A stretch of DNA of 26,804 bases from a virus: the IMG/VR virus record IMGVR_UViG_3300025421_000060, positions 1 to 26,804 of that record; one strand, 5' to 3'. How positions within the stretch are numbered: position 1 is the stretch's first letter; every line of letters starts with the position of its first letter. Under the pieces are notes generated by a model that saw nothing but the letters and a program-made list of their open reading frames with translations, ran no database searches and was not told where the DNA came from. A program made the position numbers and the translations under genes. Below, in pieces: positions 1 through 4,844 of the stretch.

Positions 1-2
1 AC

Positions 3-197
3 GACGACTTGCCAGCAGCGACCAACACCAACGAGGACGCAGCACTCGCCGCCAGCATTGAGCGAGCCATTGAGAGCCACGACGAGGAGATGGAGCGCCG
101 AGAGGCCTACGCCGAGCGTCAGAAGGGTAACAAAACCGACCCTGCATTGACTACGGCTGCTCGTCATACTCGAATGCTGTTCGGAGGCAAGTTATGA
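3..197 (+). CDS. Hypothetical protein, 5' end outside the window
   Basis: The frame is open from the first bases of the window, so the true start probably lies upstream; a TTG at 9 is the first possible start inside the window. The visible 64 residues are rich in Ala, Glu and Arg and look helical and charged, with no motif I recognise. It ends in FGGKL, and the codons for that tail (ggaggcaagtt) form the Shine-Dalgarno sequence of the next gene. Its stop overlaps the next start as ATGA, so it is the upstream member of a translationally coupled operon. Confidence 0.6.
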   Translation, partial: DDLPAATNTNEDAALAASIERAIESHDEEMERREAYAERQKGNKTDPALTTAARHTRMLFGGKL

Positions 198-466
198 ACC
201 AGCAAGAGCGAGACGACCTGAGAGTGCATTGGGAAAGTTTCCGGCAACACCGGACTCACTTCCTTGATTGCTACAAGTGGCACCCAGAGTGCGCTGTCAT
301 CTGTGTGCTAGATGCTTGGGAGGCTGAAGTTCACCACGGCAGCGAAGTATCCACCACTCGTGAAGTATGCGACCACGTAGAAGGTGGCGAAATCCCTCAC
401 ACCACCGAAGGCATCAACGTCTGGCTGCACTTCACCTACTGCCCTAAGTGTGGAGAGAAACTATGA
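194..466 (+). CDS. Small Zn-finger-like protein, paralogue of the 651-1286 product
   Basis: Ninety residues, function unknown. It begins MNQQERDDLR and ends FTYCPKCGEKL; both ends recur in the 651-1286 product (MNQQERDALR and YTYCPLCGEKL). A CDH motif near residue 57 and the terminal CPKC could bind one zinc. The ATG at 194 is chosen because it overlaps the upstream stop (ATGA) and follows GGAGG at a usual spacing. The terminal GEKL codons carry the ribosome binding site of the next gene. It is probably an accessory early protein, but no activity can be assigned. Confidence 0.75.
   Translation: MNQQERDDLRVHWESFRQHRTHFLDCYKWHPECAVICVLDAWEAEVHHGSEVSTTREVCDHVEGGEIPHTTEGINVWLHFTYCPKCGEKL
452..466 (+). 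repeat. Repeated ribosome site and junction, copy 1
   Basis: GGAGAGAAACTATGA is identical to 640-654. It encodes the C-terminal GEKL of one gene, the Shine-Dalgarno of the next and the overlapping stop/start. Confidence 0.7.
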
Positions 467-654
467 GGGCATCAGGGGTCTATAACCCAATGGTGGGCGA
501 TGTTGTGACGTTCACTCACTTCGCTGGAGAACAAACTGGTCGGGTGATTGCAACTCAGTCCCAGTGGTCGTGGGTATTGCCAGATGGCAGCGACCACTTT
601 GAGCCATTGACCATCCTCAACAAGTATTTGGAATGGACAGGAGAGAAACTATGA
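463..654 (+). CDS. Hypothetical small protein
   Basis: Sixty-three residues beginning MRASGVYNPMVGDVVTF. A GTG at 448 would extend it by five residues, but ATG 463 overlaps the upstream stop (ATGA) and sits just after GGAGAGAAACT, so it is preferred. The segment VGDVVTFTHFAGEQTGRV resembles the small beta-barrel (SH3/KOW-like) stretch VGDKVRLIG in the next gene product, suggesting a related beta-rich fold. It ends TGEKL, again encoding the next gene's Shine-Dalgarno. Function unknown. Confidence 0.7.
   Translation: MRASGVYNPMVGDVVTFTHFAGEQTGRVIATQSQWSWVLPDGSDHFEPLTILNKYLEWTGEKL
640..654 (+). repeat. Repeated ribosome site and junction, copy 2
   Basis: Identical to 452-466; followed by ATGAACCAGCAAGAGCGAGA, which also opens the gene at 194. 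Confidence 0.7.
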
Positions 655-1286
655 ACCAGCAAGAGCGAGATGCCCTGCGATACAAGCATCGGTGCCTTGA
701 GAGCAAGGTTGGCCCGTGGTGTCGTTCCTGTATGCACGGTTGGCCCTGCGACACGATCCACGCACTCAACCTCTACGACGACCTCGTGGACAACGCTCGG
801 TTCATGCTCAAAGAGGTCACGCCTAGCGAATACGGTTCCGCCTACGCACACGGCTACCGAGTGGCACTCCAAGACATGATCGGCGAGGACGACCTGTATG
901 GGGAGCGTTTAGCCGAAGCAGTTTCCACCACCGAGCCAACCGAGGATGTTATGCCGCCACATACTATTGCCAGCCATACATTCCAGCCGCCGAAGTTCAA
1001 GGTGGGCGACAAGGTTCGGCTCATCGGGAACCCTGAGTTGGGCGACCTCACCGTGACCCAAGTGGACACCGTGTACACGGTTGTGGACAGCAAAGGCCGT
1101 GATGACGCTTGGGTGGAAGCAGAGTTAGTCGCTACGCCGCCCCCGTGCAAGCACATCGTCGGTAGTGAAATCTTGCCGAGCGCAGCCAATCCCGACTTCC
1201 AATGGATCGACTACACCTACTGCCCACTGTGCGGGGAGAAACTTACCCCTACAGGAACAACTTTGTCCAAGGAAGGTGGAAAATGA
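651..1286 (+). CDS. Hypothetical protein with beta-barrel segment and C-terminal Zn-finger
   Basis: A 211-residue protein of unknown function that looks modular. It has an N-terminal MNQQERDALR block shared with the 194-466 product, a Cys-rich stretch (CRSCMHGWPC, residues 24-33), a central segment FKVGDKVRLIG that looks like an SH3/KOW-like barrel start, and a C-terminal CKH...CPLCGEKL finger matching the 194-466 product. ATG 651 overlaps the upstream stop and follows GGAGAG; an upstream in-frame ATG at 633 lies inside the previous gene and is less likely. It appears to combine elements of its two upstream neighbours, suggesting duplication and fusion. Confidence 0.75.
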   Translation: MNQQERDALRYKHRCLESKVGPWCRSCMHGWPCDTIHALNLYDDLVDNARFMLKEVTPSEYGSAYAHGYRVALQDMIGEDDLYGERLAEAVSTTEPTEDVMPPHTIASHTFQPPKFKVGDKVRLIGNPELGDLTVTQVDTVYTVVDSKGRDDAWVEAELVATPPPCKHIVGSEILPSAANPDFQWIDYTYCPLCGEKLTPTGTTLSKEGGK

Positions 1287-1516
1287 GCCGAGAAATCATC
1301 GCCAACATCAACCGGCAGGAGAAGTTGCTCCTAGACCTTATCTACGAGCGTGTCCTCGCCAACAAGCCCGAACCACCCGACACTATCGGGGAACCGGCGA
1401 GCGACCACTATAAGGGCTACTGCGAAGGCTGGTGGGACTGTTTGGAAGCCCTCGGCAACGCTATGGCGCAACAACAAGAGAGCAACGATGCTGAAATGGA
1501 ACGATGGAAACGGTGA
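1283..1516 (+). CDS. Hypothetical small protein
   Basis: Seventy-seven residues (MSREIIANINRQEKLLLDLI...), mostly helical with a Trp-rich stretch GYCEGWWDCLEAL near residue 46. No family recognised. ATG 1283 overlaps the upstream stop as ATGA and follows GGAAGGTGG, so this start is preferred over an upstream in-frame ATG at 1202 that would lie deep inside the preceding gene. Confidence 0.7.
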   Translation: MSREIIANINRQEKLLLDLIYERVLANKPEPPDTIGEPASDHYKGYCEGWWDCLEALGNAMAQQQESNDAEMERWKR

Positions 1517-1638
1517 GCGATCCATGCGGCTACTGCGGACACGCTAAGGAAGCACACCCTTTCGGCGGTTGCGACTACTGCGCCCTCGATAAGACCATTA
1601 CCACCCCCTGCGATGACTACGAGGCTCCAAATGTCTAG
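1513..1638 (+). CDS. Small zinc-ribbon-like protein
   Basis: A 41-residue protein with CGYCGH near residue 5 and CDYC near residue 23, a four-cysteine pattern typical of a small zinc knuckle. GTG 1513 overlaps the upstream stop as GTGA, matching neighbouring junctions; an in-frame ATG at 1504 would add three residues and cannot be excluded. Its stop overlaps the next start at 1631. Function unknown; small phage Zn proteins of this type often bind nucleic acid or host proteins. Confidence 0.6.
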   Translation: MSDPCGYCGHAKEAHPFGGCDYCALDKTITTPCDDYEAPNV

Positions 1639-2074
1639 CCGTAAGCCGTTCAGCCAAACCCTCTACGACAACGACGACAGCGCAAAAGACCAACTGATCG
1701 CCTACCTCGCCAACCACCGATTTCACAACCCCCGTGTGAACCCCGACCAATACGGGATCGACGTTCTCGCCGAGCGTGATGGGCAGCCGTATGCCTTTGA
1801 GGTGGAGGTGAAACACAACTGGAAAGGCACCCATTTCCCGTATAGCACTGTTCACTTTGCCGGGCGCAAGGCGAAGTTCACGGATGAGGCCGCCGCACCT
1901 ATCCAAAACACCCATTTCGTCATGCTGAACCACGACCGCACCATCGCCCTCGCCATTAGTGGTGAAATCATCGTCCAAGCCCAGAAAGTCGTCAAAGAGA
2001 CGATCTACACACAGGGCGAGGAGTTCATCAGCGTTCCAAAGGCGCAAGCCAAGTTCTTCCGCATCGAAACTTGA
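1631..2074 (+). CDS. Putative PD-(D/E)XK-fold nuclease
   Basis: A 147-residue protein with YGIDVLAERDG followed by YAFEVEVKHNW: Asp44, then Glu59-x-Lys61, the D-(x)n-(E/D)-x-K pattern of the PD-(D/E)XK nuclease fold used by restriction enzymes, Holliday-junction resolvases and Mrr/VSR-like proteins. The small size suits a stand-alone phage nuclease. ATG 1631 overlaps the upstream stop; an in-frame ATG at 1613 is possible. It sits in the accessory operon upstream of the terminase small subunit, so it may act in recombination, host DNA degradation or DNA repair. Fold assignment is from motif spacing only. Confidence 0.6.
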   Translation: MSSRKPFSQTLYDNDDSAKDQLIAYLANHRFHNPRVNPDQYGIDVLAERDGQPYAFEVEVKHNWKGTHFPYSTVHFAGRKAKFTDEAAAPIQNTHFVMLNHDRTIALAISGEIIVQAQKVVKETIYTQGEEFISVPKAQAKFFRIET

Positions 2075-2107
2075 CCGCACAACCCCACTTTGGCTAAGGT
2101 ATCCACC

Positions 2108-2473
2108 ATGCCCTCCCACCAACCAAACAAGGCAAAGCCGTGGGTCGCCAGAGTGAAGCGTGGCGGACAGAGCACCTACCTCGGACATTTCAGCACTTAC
2201 GACGAAGCGTGGGACGAAGAACAGGCGTATGCCGCCATCTACCCCGCCGCCATCAACAACAACCGGCAAAAGGCTGATCCGACCACTCCAAAAGTCCGCA
2301 AGCCGTTCGTAGCCCGCCGCTACAGAGGCGGATACATCACTTTGGGCTACTACGCCACCGCAGAGGAAGCACGAGCCGTAGAAGCCGCCTTCGACGCTGC
2401 AAACCCCCGCAAGAAGCCCGGTCCCAACCCCAACCCTGTCCGACCAGCACGAATGAGGAACAATGCCCACTAA
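2108..2473 (+). CDS. Protein with two AP2-like DNA-binding repeats
   Basis: A 121-residue protein with two copies of a short repeat: KPWVARVKRGGQSTYLGHF (about residues 9-27) and KPFVARRYRGGYITLGYY (about 63-80), each followed by a helix rich in Ala and Glu. The pattern W/F-x-A-R-x6-YLGxF...EEA is that of AP2/ERF-type integrase-like DNA-binding domains, which in phages often accompany HNH endonucleases. No nuclease domain is present here. ATG 2108 follows AAGG at a usual spacing; a TTG at 2090 is an alternative. It is probably a DNA-binding protein. Confidence 0.65.
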   Translation: MPSHQPNKAKPWVARVKRGGQSTYLGHFSTYDEAWDEEQAYAAIYPAAINNNRQKADPTTPKVRKPFVARRYRGGYITLGYYATAEEARAVEAAFDAANPRKKPGPNPNPVRPARMRNNAH

Positions 2474-2633
2474 CCGCTCCAAGCAACACCCCGGACTTAT
2501 CCAACCGTGGCACGCCAGAGTGACCATGTACGGTGTTCGCTACCACCTCGGCTATTTCAGCACCTATGAGGAAGCCCTCGCCGCAGAGAACGAGTTCCGT
2601 GAGATCAACACCCACGCACTCACCACAGCCTAA
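2463..2633 (+). CDS. Single AP2-like repeat protein
   Basis: Fifty-six residues starting MPTNRSKQHPGLIQPWHARV and containing one more AP2-like unit (PWHARVTMYGVRYHLGYF, then STYEEALAAENEF). It is clearly related to the two repeats in the upstream gene. ATG 2463 follows GAGGAA and overlaps the end of the upstream gene by 11 bases in another frame. It may be a third repeat split off from its neighbour or a separate small DNA-binding protein. The downstream gene begins about 30 bases later. Confidence 0.6.
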   Translation: MPTNRSKQHPGLIQPWHARVTMYGVRYHLGYFSTYEEALAAENEFREINTHALTTA

Positions 2634-2661
2634 ACGCCGAAACGGGGGTAAAGTAGTGAAC

Positions 2662-2799
2662 ATGACTGACGAGAAGTGCCATTTCTGCGGAGCCACCATT
2701 GAGCACGCCCCTACAGGGGAATGGCGGCACAAACAGAGCATCGCCAAGGCGTGCGACCTTGACGACCCCACCTCCACGACCGCAGAGCCAAAGCGATGA
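2662..2799 (+). CDS. Small Zn-binding hypothetical protein
   Basis: Forty-five residues with CHFCGATIEH near the N-terminus and further His and Cys residues downstream (WRHKQSIAKACD), a plausible single zinc site. GGGGG lies 13-17 bases upstream of ATG 2662; an in-frame GTG at 2656 has better spacing to it and is an alternative start. Its stop overlaps the next start as ATGA. Function unknown. Confidence 0.55.
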   Translation: MTDEKCHFCGATIEHAPTGEWRHKQSIAKACDLDDPTSTTAEPKR

Positions 2800-2984
2800 A
2801 GAAGAAGCAACTCCGTCGTGAAATCGCACACCTGAACACCCGTTTCGATGCCCTCCTCGCACTGGTAGAGCACAACGACAAGACCCAATACGACCGTGTG
2901 ACCAACCTCGTCAAGTCTCTTGAAACCACCGATCAGGTGCTCGACGAAGTGGTGCACACTCTCCGCACCCGCAACCGTGCCTGA
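2796..2984 (+). CDS. Small coiled-coil protein
   Basis: Sixty-two residues, charged and helical throughout, with heptad-like hydrophobic spacing (LRREIAHLNTRFDALLALV ... VTNLVKSLETTDQVLDEVV). It is translationally coupled to the gene before it (ATGA). Immediately before the terminase small-subunit candidate, it might be a scaffold or accessory protein, but this is inference from position. Confidence 0.6.
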   Translation: MKKKQLRREIAHLNTRFDALLALVEHNDKTQYDRVTNLVKSLETTDQVLDEVVHTLRTRNRA

Positions 2985-3537
2985 GACGACCTACCCACTA
3001 CCGAAGAAGAAGCCACTAGGCGTGTCCGAGAAGCGAGCAAAGGCCAGAGCAGAGGCACCGCAGCCCCGTGTAGGGCGCAAGACCCTACTGACCCCTGAGA
3101 TGACCGCCACCATCACCGACCTCCTACGGAGAGGGAACTACCTGAGCACGGTCGCTAAGGCCGTAGGGCTGAACCCCAGCACGCTCCAAGTGTGGCTAAA
3201 GCGAGGGAACGACCTCATCGCAGAGGATCGTGAATACGACGATTACGAACAGCAGTTTGTGGACTACGCCCTAGAAGTAGAAAAGGCGAGGGCACGGGCA
3301 GAGATCAACGCCGTTGAGGTCATCAGGTCAGCATCCACGACACAGTGGCAGGCGGCAGCGTGGTATCTAGAGCGCACCAACAACCCACAGTGGGGCAGGA
3401 CAGTCCGCACCGAAGTCACCGGAGCAGAGGGCGGTCCGATCCAAGTAGATGCCGATAGCGTCATGCGGAAGTTGGAAGCCCTACAGCAACGCTATGTAGA
3501 GGCAGATGTAGTCCAAGACGCAGAGTTGGAAGCCTAG
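2977..3537 (+). CDS. terS: Putative terminase small subunit
   Basis: A 186-residue protein with a basic N-terminus, a helix-turn-helix at about residues 40-76 (LSTVAKAVGLNPSTLQVWL), a long helix with the pattern VEKARARAEINAVEVIRSAS, and WQAAAWYLERTNNPQWGR followed by EVTGAEGGPI. That order, HTH then alpha-helical oligomerisation region then a WYLER...WGR segment, is typical of terminase small subunits of actinobacteriophages and related phages. Small subunits recognise the packaging site and recruit the large subunit. The GTG at 2977 overlaps the upstream gene; the start is uncertain because no Shine-Dalgarno is obvious, and GTG 3022 is an alternative. The large subunit lies about 1.3 kb downstream. 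Confidence 0.7.
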   Translation: MPETTYPLPKKKPLGVSEKRAKARAEAPQPRVGRKTLLTPEMTATITDLLRRGNYLSTVAKAVGLNPSTLQVWLKRGNDLIAEDREYDDYEQQFVDYALEVEKARARAEINAVEVIRSASTTQWQAAAWYLERTNNPQWGRTVRTEVTGAEGGPIQVDADSVMRKLEALQQRYVEADVVQDAELEA

Positions 3538-3552
3538 CCCTTACAGCAAGAA

Positions 3553-3577
3553 GCCCCCGGTGGACAGGACCGGGGGC
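3553..3577 (+). terminator. Hairpin after the terminase small-subunit candidate
   Basis: A perfect 9-bp inverted repeat, GCCCCCGGT and ACCGGGGGC with a 7-base loop, starts 16 bases after the stop of the 2977-3537 gene. It is a strong GC hairpin but has no T-run, so it would be an atypical intrinsic terminator of the kind often seen in actinobacteria and their phages. Confidence 0.6.
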
Positions 3578-3825
3578 AACTCGCTATCCACAGTCACCGT
3601 CAGCGGTCGGTGCACTGCATACACACAGGCCGGGGAACAAGGAAACCCTGCCAATGCGATACCTGCCATGATAGCCCCTCCACAGGGACGCTGCAAGTCA
3701 GGTGGTCGAGATACCCCCCCCTGTATGGCACACGCACACACGCATACCCCCCCCATAGGATTTCACTCCACATAGACAAGTGCTATAAGACAGGGAACGC
3801 TATCTACGAAACGCTATAGCGAAGC

Positions 3826-3858
3826 CATGCACAAGTCATGCACAAGTTCTGCACAAGT
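3826..3858 (+). repeat. Three tandem 11-bp repeats
   Basis: CATGCACAAGT occurs at 3826 and 3837, followed at 3848 by TCTGCACAAGT and a degenerate fourth unit TCTGCAACAAC. One repeat per helical turn suits cooperative binding of a protein to one face of the DNA. Position between the terminase genes suggests a small-terminase (cosB-like) site, an origin iteron set or an operator. Confidence 0.6.
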
Positions 3859-3917
3859 TCTGCAACAACTTTGGATCGCATCACGCAGGCGTGGGTTGTC
3901 TCCCTAGGAGGTGGGAG

Positions 3918-4019
3918 GTGATTTCACAGCGCACCATCCACAGGATATTTCAAGCGACTTTTTGGATTTTGCCGCAGGGTGACCCCCTCACTACACAACG
4001 GCTCAGTTTCGGAGACTAA
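3918..4019 (+). CDS. Possible 33-residue ORF, doubtful
   Basis: GTG 3918 follows a strong AGGAGGT five bases upstream and opens 33 codons (MISQRTIHRIFQATFWILPQ...). The sequence has no motif and its codon use is unlike the neighbours. The only support is the ribosome binding site; it may equally be a purine-rich chance match in a regulatory region. Confidence 0.2.
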   Translation: MISQRTIHRIFQATFWILPQGDPLTTQRLSFGD

Positions 4020-4031
4020 ACTACGGTTGAG
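4015..4031 (-). promoter_or_regulatory. Degenerate leftward CTCAAC-N5-TTTAGT element
   Basis: Read on the - strand this is CTCAAC, CGTAG, TTTAGT: the same spacing as four other elements in the window, with one mismatch to TANAGT. It points into the non-coding gap, where no - strand gene is convincing, so it may drive an RNA, or may be an operator only. Confidence 0.3.
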
Positions 4032-4092
4032 TGTGGTGTAATCCCAACCCCACAAAACTTTGGCAGCCTATTTCGGGGACTATAGGGGGGTT

Positions 4093-4126
4093 GTTTCACA
4101 CGGGGAGCGTGAAACATTGGTAATCT
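4093..4126 (+). promoter_or_regulatory. Operator-like inverted repeat and -10 box of the methyltransferase gene
   Basis: GTTTCAC (4093-4099) and GTGAAAC (4109-4115) form a perfect 7-bp dyad with a 9-base centre. TAATCT (4121-4126) follows and lies exactly six bases before ATG 4133, the layout of an actinobacterial leaderless promoter. The dyad would cover the -35 region, so a bound protein could repress or activate. Its half-site matches the GTGAAAT word repeated throughout the window. Confidence 0.5.
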
Positions 4127-4132
4127 TCCCTC

Positions 4133-4711
4133 ATGGGACTTCCAAACTGGTTCGATCATGTTCGAGGAACCTTTGTTGAGCAACTGTCGCCCCTGTTTGG
4201 GGCAAAGGATTTCACGGCACTGCAAGTTGGGGCGTATGTCGGTCATGCGTCGGAGTGGTTGCTTGCTTTCCTGCTTACTGACGAGGGATCACGGCTCGAC
4301 GATGTAGATACTTGGCTTGGAAGCGATGAAGCGGAGCATCAAGCCCTTGATTTCACTGAGGTAGAGCGGGAATACCGAGAGCGATTGAAGCATTGGCTTG
4401 CCCTCGGGCAGGTGTCGGCGTTCAAGATGACCTCCGACGACTTCTTCCGTATGGCCTGCCCCGTTGAGGAATACGACTTCATCTACATTGACGGCGACCA
4501 TCGCTCGCATCAGGTTCTCCGAGATGCGATCAACGCTGACGCTGGACTGAAGCACGGTGGAATACTTGCCTTCGACGACTACTCGTGGTCGGCGGGAACC
4601 GGAGTAGATGCCGACCAACCCAAACTTGCTATTGACGCTTTTCTGGCGACTTTTGGAAGATACTACGAGGTCCTCCACGAGGGGCAGCAAGTCTGGCTGC
4701 GGAAGCACTGA
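4133..4711 (+). CDS. Class I SAM-dependent methyltransferase
   Basis: A 192-residue protein with the nucleotide-binding loop VGAYVGHAS (residues 32-40), an acidic residue at the end of strand beta-2 (VDTWLGS) and YDFIYIDGDHRSHQV (112-126) followed by GGILAFDDYSW, the signature of Methyltransf_24-type small-molecule or sugar methyltransferases. ATG 4133 has no Shine-Dalgarno; TAATCT six bases upstream suggests a leaderless transcript. It stands directly before the terminase genes but has no obvious role in packaging. The substrate is unknown; modification of a cell-surface sugar or a phage component is possible. Confidence 0.75.
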   Translation: MGLPNWFDHVRGTFVEQLSPLFGAKDFTALQVGAYVGHASEWLLAFLLTDEGSRLDDVDTWLGSDEAEHQALDFTEVEREYRERLKHWLALGQVSAFKMTSDDFFRMACPVEEYDFIYIDGDHRSHQVLRDAINADAGLKHGGILAFDDYSWSAGTGVDADQPKLAIDAFLATFGRYYEVLHEGQQVWLRKH

Positions 4712-4742
4712 TCCATTTCCTATAGGAAGGTAGAATAATGCC

Positions 4743-4844
4743 ATGATCGCAGCATTCCTCCTTGACCAATGGAAGCAGTATGCGGCGGCTTTTGGCGGCG
4801 GCGTGTTGTTCGTCTTACTGGTGTCCTTCTTCCGTAAGCCATGA
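4743..4844 (+). CDS. 33-residue membrane protein
   Basis: MIAAFLLDQWKQYAAAFGGG leads into a single hydrophobic helix (VLFVLLVSFF) with a short basic tail RKP. Its stop overlaps the terminase start as ATGA, so the two are coupled. AGGAAGGT lies upstream; TAGAAT also sits six bases before the ATG, so a leaderless start is possible. A preceding ATG at 4738 would give only two codons. Function unknown; it might mainly serve to couple translation into the terminase gene. Confidence 0.5.
   Translation: MIAAFLLDQWKQYAAAFGGGVLFVLLVSFFRKP

Larger units (their letters stand above)
3538..4132. other. Non-coding gap between terminase small-subunit candidate and methyltransferase
   Basis: About 595 bases without a convincing gene. 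Open frames on both strands near 3541-3775 look like chance. The stretch holds a hairpin (3553-3577), pyrimidine and C runs near 3715-3755, two GATTTCAC words (3759 and 3920), spaced ACGCTAT repeats (3798 and 3811), three tandem 11-bp repeats (3826-3858), a possible very small ORF at 3918, a leftward CTCAAC-type promoter-like element at 4015-4031, and an inverted repeat at 4093-4115 next to a -10 box. Its place between the terminase genes makes a cos, pac or origin site possible, but nothing proves it. Confidence 0.6.

Noticed and set aside
1598-2527. A 309-codon - strand open frame
   Set aside because: It runs opposite to the nuclease-like and AP2-like genes, which have motifs and coupled starts, and shows no domain itself.
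3541-3819. Overlapping open frames in the terminase gap
   Set aside because: No ribosome site, low-complexity His/Pro/Thr-rich translations, and the frames cross a perfect hairpin.
3826-3870. CRISPR-like array
   Set aside because: The repeats are only 11 bp and directly tandem, without spacers.
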